Shown here one piece after another: positions 27,571 through 35,990 of a stretch of DNA of 64,000 nucleotides. Source of the DNA: Stieleria varia (GTDB lineage Bacteria; Planctomycetota; Planctomycetia; Pirellulales; Pirellulaceae). Position 1 is the first letter of the stretch. Every line of letters starts with the position of its first letter. The translations under genes were made by a program, and so were the position numbers. The stretch spans positions 4,526,001 through 4,590,000 of the forward strand of contig NZ_CP151726.1 in assembly GCF_038443385.1 (NCBI RefSeq), given 5' to 3'. Under the pieces are notes generated by a model that worked only from the letters and a program-made list of their open reading frames with translations, did no database searches and was not told where the DNA came from.

Positions 27571-27740
27571 CAATCTGTCGCCGCTCCGCGGCTCGTTGGC
27601 GGCGTCGGGCGGCGTTCACCTGGGGCTCGCGCCCCAGGCTGTATGCTGTCGTCGCATCCGCGACTGAGGCGGTGGTTGCGCAATCCAAAATCGGCGTCGG
27701 ATAGCTGCGGAGCAGCGACAGTGCTAACCCCATGTTTTGG
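27571..27740. repeat. REP-like repeat, solitary unit
   Basis: One altered unit of the family at 9.5-13.6 kb: CTGTC-GCCGC-TCC-GCGGC, CCTGGGGCTCGCGCCCCAGG, CTGTC-GTCGC-ATCC-GCGAC, a GCGGTGGTTGCGCAATCC segment shared with the last unit near 13515-13550, then GCTGCGGAGCAGCGACAG and CCCCATGTTTTGGG. It runs into the 3' end of a decayed gene. Confidence 0.88.
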
Positions 27741-27999
27741 GCTGGGCTCGCGGCCTTTGCGAATTGTTCTGAGCAATCCAACGCAAATCGTCTCAATGCC
27801 CTGTCAACCTCCTCTAACCAATCGGACGCGAGTGAGCGGACCTGCACAAGTGGCACATTCCCAACCTTCTTGGTCAAACGCCATGTTTTTCCGGATCCGA
27901 AAGGAAAGCCCAGGCGGCAAAGTCACCGATAGCTTCCCATGTTCCGCTGACGGGCTCACAACTCGCCTCGCGTCGGAGCAGAACAAATTCCCGCCTCAC
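27735..27999 (-). pseudogene. Decayed small gene, frameshifted and cut by a repeat
   Basis: On the minus strand from GTG at 27999 the frame reads RREFVLLRREASCEPVSGTWEAIGDFAAWAFLSDPEK and then stops (27874). Adding one A to the run of five A near 27887 restores TWRLTKKVGNVPLVQVRSLASDWLEEVDRALRRFALDCSEQFAKAA, which then enters the REP-like unit. Codon use of both parts is like neighbouring genes. I read this as one small gene of about 90 codons, frameshifted and with its end replaced by repeat DNA. The family is not recognised. From here to 28218 I see no other gene. Confidence 0.45.
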
Positions 28000-28218
28000 T
28001 CACCACTCAACCGTCTCAGAAAGGACTGCCGCACTGCCCAGACAAATCATGATCAATGAACCAACGTCGCGCAGGATGGTGCGTGAGTGTCTCGGTGATT
28101 TGCCATGAACCCACCGGAAAAATGCTGAATCGTCAACGGATGGATTTTCCGCACGACGCGAAACGACGATCAGCCAGGGACGGCATTAGCGGATGGCTTT
28201 CAGGAGGAAACCTATATC

Positions 28219-30135
28219 ATGAAAATGACTCGTCGAATTTCGAAGCGGCTCCGCCGTTTTGCACTTTTCTGTTTCATGGCCACTGGCTCATCCGGCTTCT
28301 TGACGCCATTTCCTCTCGCCGCCGCTGAACCAGGAAAAGCGATCACGCCGACTCCGGTCGAGTACCGTGTCGATGATCCGTCGCAATGGTGCGGTTGGAT
28401 CATGGAAGAAGCCATTCCTAGCGACACGTGCAACTACGACACGTGGTCTCAGTACGAAGACGAGTTGGTCGCCAAGGCAAAGCGGACCGATCGCAGCGAA
28501 AAACAGATTGACAAACAAATCACAGAGCAAGACTCAGAGGCTCTCGCCGACGCAGAAGCCGTCACGGAATGCTCCGAAGAACACTTCGCGGAGTACCTTG
28601 GTCCGGCCACGCACGATTCACTGCCGCAACCGGCATTGTCGACCCAGCCCACCATCTCTCGCACTTCATCTCAATTCGACTCATCGATCGCCGCCGTTGC
28701 CGCGACCGCCTGTGCCAGTGCCGGGATTCCTTTTGAGCAAATGGTCGAGCCCTTCGCGATGGTAGGAACTCGCTTTGGTGGCTCCGGTGATCAAATCGAT
28801 CGCTTTCAACAGTGGTGGATCGAAGCCGCGGAGAAGCACGCAGCGGCACAGGCCGCGGAGCAGATCGCGGCTTTGGCGGCGGACGTCACCGCAGAGAGTG
28901 ACGACAGCGAACAGTCTGTCACAGATGAATCTTTTCTTGATGAGGGCGACGCTGACTCGGCCTCCAGCGCGATTGCACAAAAATCGGACGCTGAAAACGA
29001 AGAGGTCAGCAACATGGTGCCAGTAGTGGACTTCGATAGCGAGATTGCAGGCGACGAACTGTGGGCCAACGAGAGTGAGGCAGAGGTTGCCCAAGAAACC
29101 GCCGAGGTTGTCGAAGAGATCACGGAAGTCGATGAGGCGTTGATTGCAGCCCAAGATGAGGTGGAGATCAAAGCCGAGTTGGATCGACTTGCTGGCGAAG
29201 AGCCCGTGGACGCAGACGAAAAACTGGATCGCACGCTTGGCAAGAGCGTGTTGGCCATGGATTCCATTCCTGCCGAGCCTGAGGAGACGACGGAGTCCGT
29301 CATAACGGAGTCGTTGTCCGCAGAAGTCCAGTCAGAATCGTCATCAGAAACGTCTCCTGAAACGTCCCCTGAAACGTCCACGGGCAGTGTGGCAACGGCA
29401 GAAAACGCCGAGGTGAGTGAGCCGACTGCGGAAGCGTCGGTCGCCCGTGCCGCCATCTCGGAAGGGCAGCAGGTCGATGAAATCTTGATCGGCAGCTCGC
29501 CCGTTATCTGCACGATCCCCGAAGCCTACTTGCCGTACGACTTGGCCGCTCGTGACTTGCCACACAACGGTCTGTTTTCCTTTTCCAAGCAACCGTTTTG
29601 TGTTCTGACACAAGACTTGATCGCGGACGTCAAGCAAGAACCGGCTCAAAGCGGTGACTGGAGTCCGCTGGACCCCAACGCAGTGCCGGTGGCTGAGTTG
29701 ACAGAAGAAATCGGCGCGGAGGACGTCCGGTATCTGGAGCATTTGTTGGATGAAGTTGTATCGAACGCCTCCGAGGTCATCACGGAAAATGATCTCGCGG
29801 GCAAACGGCTCTCGGCCGACCAAATCGGGCAAGACTTCGCCGCACTCGTGGTGAGCGGAGAAGGCTTGGTCCAGAATGTTGCACGGCAACTGGCTCTCGT
29901 ATGGCCAGCCCAACCGCAGCAGGTCGGTAACGCGGGAGCCGAATTGTTGGCGCGTGCTCAGGCTGTGGAGCAGATTGAACCGGTCCAGTCCGATCAGCTC
30001 GCCGAAGCAACCGCCACTGTTTTGCAGTGGGTTGACGCCGCCCAGAGGGTCGCAGATTCCGTTGGTCAGAGATGGCAGGAAATCACTGAGGTTGCCCGAA
30101 ATCGTGGAACTCAGTCCCAGCCGACTCGGCGATAA
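28219..30135 (+). CDS. Acidic exported protein of unknown function
   Basis: A 638-residue protein. AGGAGG lies 13 bases before the ATG. Residues 1-36 look like a signal peptide (RRFALFCFMATGSSGFLTPFPLAAA). A short conserved-looking part follows (VDDPSQWCGWIMEEAIPSDTCNYDTWSQYEDELV), then a long low-complexity middle rich in Glu, Asp, Ser and Ala (about residues 85-400), including the small repeat SPETSPETS. A more ordered C-terminal part, about 420-638, begins VICTIPEAYLPYDLAARDLPHNGLFSFSKQPFCVL and ends in helices. I recognise no family. It is probably a periplasmic or surface protein. It is a single gene with its own terminator. Confidence 0.75.
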   Translation: MKMTRRISKRLRRFALFCFMATGSSGFLTPFPLAAAEPGKAITPTPVEYRVDDPSQWCGWIMEEAIPSDTCNYDTWSQYEDELVAKAKRTDRSEKQIDKQITEQDSEALADAEAVTECSEEHFAEYLGPATHDSLPQPALSTQPTISRTSSQFDSSIAAVAATACASAGIPFEQMVEPFAMVGTRFGGSGDQIDRFQQWWIEAAEKHAAAQAAEQIAALAADVTAESDDSEQSVTDESFLDEGDADSASSAIAQKSDAENEEVSNMVPVVDFDSEIAGDELWANESEAEVAQETAEVVEEITEVDEALIAAQDEVEIKAELDRLAGEEPVDADEKLDRTLGKSVLAMDSIPAEPEETTESVITESLSAEVQSESSSETSPETSPETSTGSVATAENAEVSEPTAEASVARAAISEGQQVDEILIGSSPVICTIPEAYLPYDLAARDLPHNGLFSFSKQPFCVLTQDLIADVKQEPAQSGDWSPLDPNAVPVAELTEEIGAEDVRYLEHLLDEVVSNASEVITENDLAGKRLSADQIGQDFAALVVSGEGLVQNVARQLALVWPAQPQQVGNAGAELLARAQAVEQIEPVQSDQLAEATATVLQWVDAAQRVADSVGQRWQEITEVARNRGTQSQPTRR

Positions 30136-30220
30136 CGCCTGTGAACGTCTGAAAGGTTGAAAACAGATTCGCCGGTCTCGTCCATCCTGCCGGCTCCCCA
30201 AAATCTGGATTCACTGCACA

Positions 30221-30273
30221 ATCCGCTCGTTCTCTCAACGCCCTCCCTTGTTGAGAACGGGCGGATTTTTTTT
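30221..30273 (+). terminator. Rho-independent terminator
   Basis: ATCCGCTCGTTCTC pairs with GAGAACGGGCGGAT (one mismatch) and runs into eight T, 86 bases after the acidic protein gene. Confidence 0.85.
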
Positions 30274-30321
30274 GCTTGCCGTTCGGTCACTTCCTCCCAA
30301 GGAACTTGGCATACCCGTAAT

Positions 30322-30366
30322 GGGATTCGCCAGAATTCCTTCCTGCTGGGATTTCTGGCGAAACCC
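30322..30366. repeat. Short palindromic intergenic repeat, copy 2
   Basis: GGGATTCGCCAGAATTCC ... GGGATTTCTGGCGAAACCC, same family as 1209-1250. A further short hairpin, CGACTTGGAAAGTCG with flanks CGCTAT and TGCGACGATCG, is at 30447-30477; related copies are near 20328 and 47861/47935. The rest of 30136-30767 has no gene; the promoter of the alpha-CTD-like gene must lie in its right part. Confidence 0.75.
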
Positions 30367-30767
30367 ACTACGACAACGACTGAAGATGCATCCCTCAGCC
30401 GTACAGACGCTTGCGTTTCGAATTCGCAACACGCTTGGCGGGGCACGCTATCGACTTGGAAAGTCGTGCGACGATCGTTCGGCTCTCCGAGTCGAAAACG
30501 AACACTATCGTGAGCCCAAACAAAAACCAAACGCTAGCGTTTGAAAGTTCGAAAACTCGAGTCAATCTTACCCAGTTTGCCAGCTCGGCTCTTTGCCGTT
30601 CTTGTTCGACGTTTTCATGTTGAAAACTTGTCCGTCATCCTTTGCCAAATCGTTACAGATCGCTTACTCTTTGCGGCCAATACGTTCACGTCGCTGGCGT
30701 TGAACGATGCATCGCATTAGACAGCGATGTGTGGCTGCATTTGTAGGAATCCAAAAGGAGTTTGGCG

Positions 30768-31034
30768 ATGAGCACGCGAATCAAAATCAGTCAGGCGGAA
30801 GAAGACGCTCGTTTGCGTAACGAGCGATTGGACCTCAGTATCGCTGAGATGGGTTTGTCCGTACGGACGACCAATTGTTTGGAGGAAACGGGCATTCTGA
30901 CCGTCCGTGACCTGTTGCATGCGACGCCAAAACGTTTGCTGGGGATCAGCAATTTTGGCGAAAAGACTCTCGGCGAAGTCTACGGAGCCTTGGAAGAGCT
31001 GGGGTTCTATCGCCCCAGCCGCCAACCACGTTGA
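30768..31034 (+). CDS. Free-standing RNA polymerase alpha C-terminal-domain-like protein
   Basis: An 88-residue protein from ATG at 30768, with AAAAGGAG 7 bases upstream. After about 20 charged residues the rest matches the C-terminal domain of RpoA: LSIAEMGLSVRTTNCLEETGILTVRDLLHATPKRLLGISNFGEKTLGEVYGALEELG. The residues that in E. coli alpha-CTD contact UP-element DNA (R265, N268, G296, K298) have exact counterparts in SVRTTNC and NFGEKT, with threonine for S299. The N-terminal assembly domain of alpha is absent, so it cannot replace RpoA. It may bind AT-rich promoter DNA or activators on its own. It stands alone between hairpin repeats. Confidence 0.85.
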   Translation: MSTRIKISQAEEDARLRNERLDLSIAEMGLSVRTTNCLEETGILTVRDLLHATPKRLLGISNFGEKTLGEVYGALEELGFYRPSRQPR

Positions 31035-31075
31035 GCCTAGCAGGCGACGCTGCGTAGCATTTTGACAGTCCAAAA

Positions 31076-31137
31076 TACCAGCACGAAACGCAAGCGAGTG
31101 AATTTTGCGAGTCACTCGCTTGCGCTTCGTGCTGGTA
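31076..31137. repeat. Long hairpin repeat (26-bp arms)
   Basis: Arms at 31076-31101 (TACCAGCACGAAACGCAAG...) and 31112-31137 pair with one mismatch around a 10-base centre. It follows the alpha-CTD-like gene by 41 bases and may serve as its transcript end. Otherwise 31035-31366 shows no gene. Confidence 0.75.
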
Positions 31138-31366
31138 AGTGCCGCGTTTGAGCATATGAATGCTTCACAGCGTTGCCGATAGGGGGCAAGGGGCGTGTCG
31201 GCCGCGATTCGGCTGACGTAGAATCTGAGGCGTCCAGACGGCGTCTTTCCCCAATGCTTGGGCGCCATCGTCATGGACCCAACGCCCCCTGCACAAAGAT
31301 GTGCGAAACGCCTCTGCACAACGATGTGCGATCCCTCACTGCCGAATTCCTCCCCCGTCGTCGATC

Positions 31367-32431
31367 ATGTTTCGTTTTCCCCGTCCATGGAGCAAGAAGC
31401 GGGGTAAGCGATTTGTGGGAACGCAGCTGCGCAGCATCCTTTGGGAGGTCGCGTTCTACTCCGGCGTATTCATGCTCGGCGTGTTTGTTCTCTCGCTGGT
31501 ATTGCTGAACCGGTTTTCTCCTGAGACCACCCAAGACCTGAGCGTCGATGCATTAGAGGACAATAGTCTGAGCGTGTGGGTGTTTAGCATCCTGGCCCTG
31601 GCGGCGATGGGCAGCGGTGCGGGCGGCATGCTGTATCGATTGATGAGCGTGGGTGCCAGCAGTGAACGACGCTCGGCGATGGCCAACCGAGCCGGATCGA
31701 TTGAGTTGATCGTTCCCAGCAGCGATGACATCGCACGGCTGCCAAGTGTCCCGCGTGGCGCGGCGTTGACGGACAGTCCTGGCGAGCGTTTGACCTATCG
31801 CTTGGCGTCAGAGAATTCGCAAGCCGGAGAGTTGATGGGACCGGCAATTCTGGCCCTATTGTGGAACACCGTTTGGTTCATTTTGTTGGCCGTCGTGGTG
31901 TTGGGATTTTGGTACGGAAGTCCTCGGTACATTTTGGCCGGACTGTTGGTGCCCTTTGGCACGATCGGCTACTGGTCCTTTCGCTATTTTCTTTCTCATC
32001 TACGGCGATTCGCTGGGATTGGTCCCACAATCGTCGAGATCAGCGACCATCCGTTCTACGCGGGCCACAAGTATCGCGTGCATGTTTCACAGGCCGGTCG
32101 GCTGAAATTCAGGTCGCTGTCGGTGCGTTTTGTGTGCGAAGAAGAAACGATTTTTGCGCAGGGAACGGACGTTCGGGTCGAGCGCCATGAGGTTTTTACC
32201 CAAGAACTGTGCGATGAAAAGAATGTACGAGTTGACCCGGAGGTGCCTTGGGAACAACAATTCACCTTGGATCTACCTCGCAACGCCATGCATTCGTTTG
32301 TGGGGGCTCACAACGCGATCCGCTGGAAAATCATTGTCACTGGAGAAGCACGGCCGTGGCCATCGTTCTGCCGAAACTTTCTCGTCGTCGTTCACCCTCC
32401 GGGCTTACCGCTGAGACGCAGCCCGCGGTGA
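31367..32431 (+). CDS. Membrane protein with C-terminal arrestin-like domain, unknown function
   Basis: A 354-residue protein from the ATG at 31367 (MFRFPRPWSKKRGKRFVG); 22 upstream in-frame residues look non-coding. Two hydrophobic segments lie near residues 25-48 and 70-90, and two more near 160-205. The C-terminal third (IVEISDHPFYAGHKYRVHVSQAGRLKFRSLSVRFVCEEET...) is beta-rich and similar in character to arrestin-like folds. The next gene starts 76 bases before this one ends, in another frame. No function is known; position suggests it works with the three following genes. Confidence 0.7.
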   Translation: MFRFPRPWSKKRGKRFVGTQLRSILWEVAFYSGVFMLGVFVLSLVLLNRFSPETTQDLSVDALEDNSLSVWVFSILALAAMGSGAGGMLYRLMSVGASSERRSAMANRAGSIELIVPSSDDIARLPSVPRGAALTDSPGERLTYRLASENSQAGELMGPAILALLWNTVWFILLAVVVLGFWYGSPRYILAGLLVPFGTIGYWSFRYFLSHLRRFAGIGPTIVEISDHPFYAGHKYRVHVSQAGRLKFRSLSVRFVCEEETIFAQGTDVRVERHEVFTQELCDEKNVRVDPEVPWEQQFTLDLPRNAMHSFVGAHNAIRWKIIVTGEARPWPSFCRNFLVVVHPPGLPLRRSPR

Positions 32432-32808
32432 ACGTTGCGCTGTGTCGCGCCGACGGGATTTACCAAGGCGGCACGAACCTCGCGGCACGCTGGCGAGTCA
32501 GCCGCGTGACCCTGGATCAGCTGCAGGCGATCGAGATCTCTGTGCTGTGGTACACCGATGGCAAAGGGGACCAGGATCTACACGTCCATCACTTTGAGCG
32601 TCTGGATGAAAGCCAGATTCAACGGACCGGTCTGGCCGACGAGCACCGACTGACCTGTGAACTGCCGGCCACCCCGTTGAGTTATCATGGGCATCTGATC
32701 TCGGTTCGATGGTGTATCCGCATGCGTCTGTTCCTTTCGGACGGTCGTGAGATCGTCACAGAACAGCCTTTCTATTTGGCCGCGAGTTCGCCCTCGACGC
32801 TCGTTTGA
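32356..32808 (+). CDS. Small beta-rich (arrestin-like) protein, unknown function
   Basis: A 150-residue protein. The GTG at 32356 is my best start, 76 bases inside the preceding gene; the frame is open 36 codons further back, but there it only shadows that gene. From ETQPAVNVALCRADGIYQGGTNLAARWRVSRV onwards the sequence is strand-rich with VSVLWYTDGKGDQDLHVHHFE and LISVRWCIRMRLFLSDGREIVTEQPFYL, like half of an arrestin-like sandwich. It may pair with the C-terminal part of the upstream protein. Unknown family; the true start could be later, near the end of the upstream gene. Confidence 0.65.
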   Translation: MAIVLPKLSRRRSPSGLTAETQPAVNVALCRADGIYQGGTNLAARWRVSRVTLDQLQAIEISVLWYTDGKGDQDLHVHHFERLDESQIQRTGLADEHRLTCELPATPLSYHGHLISVRWCIRMRLFLSDGREIVTEQPFYLAASSPSTLV

Positions 32809-32854
32809 GCATCGATTGTCCCCTACCGTTTGATTGCTCGACGGAGATTCCGGC

Positions 32855-33565
32855 GTGACGGATCGGTTCACCCCTCAGCCCACCAATCCGTTCGCGACTT
32901 CTCGCACAAGTCCAGGCGTCGTGCCGTACCGTTTTGCGCCCGGTCGTCGCGGCGGGAATCCGCAAGCCGCCAACATGCACCTGGAAACGTTGCTGGCGGC
33001 ATTGAAGGAATGTCGGCGTGGTTTGATCGTCGGCCCCCACGGCACCGGCAAGACGACCCTGGTGCACAGCTTGCTGCCCAAATTGCAGCGGGCCTACCCG
33101 ATGGTCTCGTTCAACCATCTGTCGTCAGACCCGAGTGATGGCTGGTTCAAACGCTTCATCGCGCGGCTGAAACACTATCGAAAGATACGGGGCGAAATGC
33201 TCCGACTGCCAGGCGACGGATTGTTGGTGGTTGACGGCTGGGAACAACTCAGTCGCTATTCCCGTTATCGTCTCGCTCGCTCCGCTTTTTTGCGAAACAT
33301 CAATCTGCTGGCAACCGCGCACCGACGCATCACAGGCTGGACCGTTGTCGCCGAGACATCCACATCTCCGGAAATGATTCAGTCACTCGCCGGAGACTTG
33401 TTGGCGGAAACACCCCACGAAATCAAAAAACTGGTCGCCGACCAAATCAAATCCCGGCGAGTCAGTGAGCGAACCAACGTCCGTGAACTTTGGTTCGACA
33501 TGTATGATGTTGTCGCGAAAGCACAAACCGAATCCCGACGCGACAAATCTTTTGGAGAGCTGTAA
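32855..33565 (+). CDS. P-loop ATPase (AAA/TniB-like)
   Basis: A 236-residue protein from GTG at 32855, with GGAG 8 bases upstream; a TTG at 32834 would add seven residues. Walker A is GPHGTGKTTLVHSLL and Walker B is GLLVVDGWEQL. The layout resembles small AAA ATPases that switch other proteins, such as TniB or ExeA, but no target-binding domain is recognised. The C-terminal region (ETPHEIKKLVADQIKSRRVSERTNVRELWFDMYDVVAK) is helical. Three bases separate it from the next gene, so they are surely co-transcribed. Confidence 0.78.
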   Translation: MTDRFTPQPTNPFATSRTSPGVVPYRFAPGRRGGNPQAANMHLETLLAALKECRRGLIVGPHGTGKTTLVHSLLPKLQRAYPMVSFNHLSSDPSDGWFKRFIARLKHYRKIRGEMLRLPGDGLLVVDGWEQLSRYSRYRLARSAFLRNINLLATAHRRITGWTVVAETSTSPEMIQSLAGDLLAETPHEIKKLVADQIKSRRVSERTNVRELWFDMYDVVAKAQTESRRDKSFGEL

Positions 33566-33568
33566 ACC

Positions 33569-34237
33569 ATGGCGGTACGTTTGAATGTGGTCATGGTGCA
33601 AAGCCCACCTCCCCTACCCGGCGCATCCGTGATCGCGGAAACGTTGGTCGGCGAACTGATCGGACGCCCAGGCATCGATCTGATTCTGGTGGAACGTCTG
33701 GACCGAATCACAGAGTCCTCCACCGACCATCTGACCCTCCATTCTTTGCAAGGAGACGTGGCGGTGTTGGATTGGTCGTCCGCCGCAGAACAACAAACGG
33801 CACTCGCCCAAATCGGGATCCCGTTGCGAGTGGCACCACATTCCCTGGCTTCAGATTCCCCGGAGCCTGATTCGAACCGGTCCGTCCCTGCCACGGTCAA
33901 CGGTTCGCGTCGCCTCTACGGGTTTGACTTGTCCACTGTCCAGAACGCCGACCGCGTGATCAAGGCACTGCTGGAGTTACAGCAAACACGCTCGGTGAAA
34001 ACGTTCTCACTGGGAAACATTCCAGTGATTCAGAAAACAGCGCCGCAGAAAACATCGGACGCGACAGCGAACACGTCACCCGCGTCTTCCAAGATTTCCG
34101 CGGCCACGACTCAGTCGCCCCACTCGCCATCCAATCGCAAGTCAAACGCCAATCACCCAACGAGCACCAGTCGTCCTTCAAACGACGACGAGTCCTTGGA
34201 TCGGCTCTTGGATGAACTGGATGAGCTTGACGTCTGA
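33569..34237 (+). CDS. Protein of unknown function in ATPase cluster
   Basis: A 222-residue protein starting three bases after the ATPase gene. The first 150 residues look folded (VVMVQSPPPLPGASVIAETLVGELIGRPGIDLILVERLDRI ... VAVLDWSSAAEQQTALAQIGIPLRVAP ... VIKALLELQQTRSVKTFSLGNIPVI); the rest is a Ser/Thr/Asn-rich tail ending in an acidic helix, SLDRLLDELDELDV. The first part alternates strands and helices, as in response-regulator or Rossmann-like folds, but no motif is decisive. No signal peptide. Role unknown; probably a partner of the ATPase. Confidence 0.7.
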   Translation: MAVRLNVVMVQSPPPLPGASVIAETLVGELIGRPGIDLILVERLDRITESSTDHLTLHSLQGDVAVLDWSSAAEQQTALAQIGIPLRVAPHSLASDSPEPDSNRSVPATVNGSRRLYGFDLSTVQNADRVIKALLELQQTRSVKTFSLGNIPVIQKTAPQKTSDATANTSPASSKISAATTQSPHSPSNRKSNANHPTSTSRPSNDDESLDRLLDELDELDV

Positions 34238-34295
34238 CCGGCGTAGTGGACGAGGTCACGAGTCCCGACCAGCGTCACGGATTGATCGTGAGTTG

Positions 34296-35249
34296 CTATC
34301 GAGGGAACTTGGGCGAATCAAACCCCTGCGCGCTCAATCCGCTGTCGGCGACAAACAATCGGCCCGCATTGGGGCATGCCTGTTGATCCGCGGGGCTCAT
34401 GTTTTCCACCGCCGTGGTGATCACGAGTTGCAAACTGCCGTCATGTTTCACCAGCGCCGGACAAGTGTTTTGAGGTGACCCTGCGGTACGCCACGTCGCC
34501 CGCAATTCACCGCTGGCCAAGTCATACAACCGTGTTTCGCCGTGATCGGCAACGGACGGCAGGAACATGGACACGATCAATCCTGCTGCATCGGGGGTCA
34601 AGATCGCACCGTCTGGGACCGCCGGATCGTCGGTCAAGTCCAGCACAACGACCGCGTCAGTCAGTGTGCCCGCGTCGATGTCCAACTCGTATCGAACGAC
34701 CGTTCGTGTCGGCGAATCGATGTCGATCAAGTTCAGCTTTCCGTCGATCATCATCGTCGCCTTTCCGTTGCTGCAAATCTGATCATCGCGCAAGCGGATC
34801 AGCTTCGCGTCTCGGCCGCGATACAGATACAAACCGGCTTTCTTCGTTGCGAACTCGAGGTCTTTGGTGCCAAAGACCAGATTGTCTTCGATCATCAGGC
34901 CATCGTTGATGATCGTATTCTCGACGTCGGCATCGACTCCTTCGCAAAAGACATCCCAACTGCCATCCGCCGTGTCAAAGATTCCCAGGGATCGCTCGCA
35001 ACCGACAACGAACTTGCCATTGGATTGACAGGGAAACGCAAACCCTGGGCGTCCGGGCAACTCAAACGACCGGTTTTCGCCCGTCCGCAGATCCAGCAGG
35101 TTGACGCTGCCGTGTCGGGCGTTGGCGCCGTGTTGGATGCCGACCCAGGACAAGACGCTCTCGGAGTACTGGTACGGGCCTTCCGGCAGGAATCGCAATT
35201 CGCTGGTTGCAGGGACGTCCAACGGGCGGGCTTCGTAGGTCTGGCTCAC
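34296..35249 (-). CDS. SMP-30/gluconolactonase-like protein
   Basis: A 317-residue six-bladed propeller protein from GTG at 35249 (VSQTYEARPLDVPATSELRFLPEGPYQY); an ATG at 35393 would add 48 residues without a credible signal. SMP-30 traits are LRFLPEGPYQYSESVLSWVGIQHG, the metal-site region LMIEDNLVFGTKDLEF, and MMIDGKLNLIDID. Family members hydrolyse lactones using a calcium or zinc ion. The exact substrate is unknown. It stands alone and is divergent from queD. Confidence 0.75.
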   Translation of the reverse strand: MSQTYEARPLDVPATSELRFLPEGPYQYSESVLSWVGIQHGANARHGSVNLLDLRTGENRSFELPGRPGFAFPCQSNGKFVVGCERSLGIFDTADGSWDVFCEGVDADVENTIINDGLMIEDNLVFGTKDLEFATKKAGLYLYRGRDAKLIRLRDDQICSNGKATMMIDGKLNLIDIDSPTRTVVRYELDIDAGTLTDAVVVLDLTDDPAVPDGAILTPDAAGLIVSMFLPSVADHGETRLYDLASGELRATWRTAGSPQNTCPALVKHDGSLQLVITTAVENMSPADQQACPNAGRLFVADSGLSAQGFDSPKFPR

Positions 35250-35435
35250 GTGAGCATGCTCCAATAAAACGGTGAAAACGGACAGGCAACCGACAGTGTA
35301 GAAGCCACGGCTTTTTGCTGAAACCGGGTGCCGATGCGAGCCCTCGTCCGTCGTGACGGAGGGCTGCCCAGTGGTTGACGATCGATCTATCATGACCGAG
35401 TTGAATATCGCTACCCGAGCCCCGAGAGCCGTTTC

Positions 35436-35894
35436 GTGTCATTGAGCATCATGCGTCGTTTTGTCTTCTGCGCCGGTCATCGCCTGGTGGGACACGAAGG
35501 CAAATGCCAGAATTTGCACGGTCACAACTACGTCGTGGAAGTCTATGTGACAGGAGCAGAGCAAGACGCGGTGGGGCGGATCTTGGATTTCAAATTGCTC
35601 AAGCAACGCGTCAACGGTTGGCTGGACGACCACTGGGACCACACCTTCATTTTGTGGGACCAAGACGAAAACGGTCTGGCCGCGATCCGCTCATCGCAAC
35701 CCCACCGGATCTATGAGCTTGATTGCAACCCGACAGCCGAAAACATGGCGATCCATTTCTTGGAAAAAATCTGCCCCGTGATCCTCGACGGCACCGGAGC
35801 AACTGCTTTCAAGGTGCGGTTATGGGAAAGCGAAGAAACCTGCGCAGAGGTCGAACTGAATCGCCAAAAACCGACCAACCCGGTAACCCCGTAA
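35436..35894 (+). CDS. queD: 6-carboxy-tetrahydropterin synthase / 6-pyruvoyl-tetrahydropterin synthase family
   Basis: A 152-residue protein. The zinc-binding histidines are in FCAGHRL and HGHNY, and the catalytic cysteine is in GKCQNLHGHNY, the pattern of QueD. Residues later in the chain (NPTAENMAIHFLEKI, VRLWESEETCAEVE) also fit. QueD makes the pterin intermediate of queuosine and 7-deazaguanine synthesis from 7,8-dihydroneopterin triphosphate. No other que gene is near. Start GTG at 35436; ATG at 35451 is possible. Confidence 0.88.
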   Translation: MSLSIMRRFVFCAGHRLVGHEGKCQNLHGHNYVVEVYVTGAEQDAVGRILDFKLLKQRVNGWLDDHWDHTFILWDQDENGLAAIRSSQPHRIYELDCNPTAENMAIHFLEKICPVILDGTGATAFKVRLWESEETCAEVELNRQKPTNPVTP

Positions 35895-35990
35895 CCCGAT
35901 CGTTTAACGACAAGCCGCAGGCGCAATCGCCACCACCAACCGTCCCACACCGCACGTATCCCCACCGTAGGAGCCAACGCCGCAATCCCA

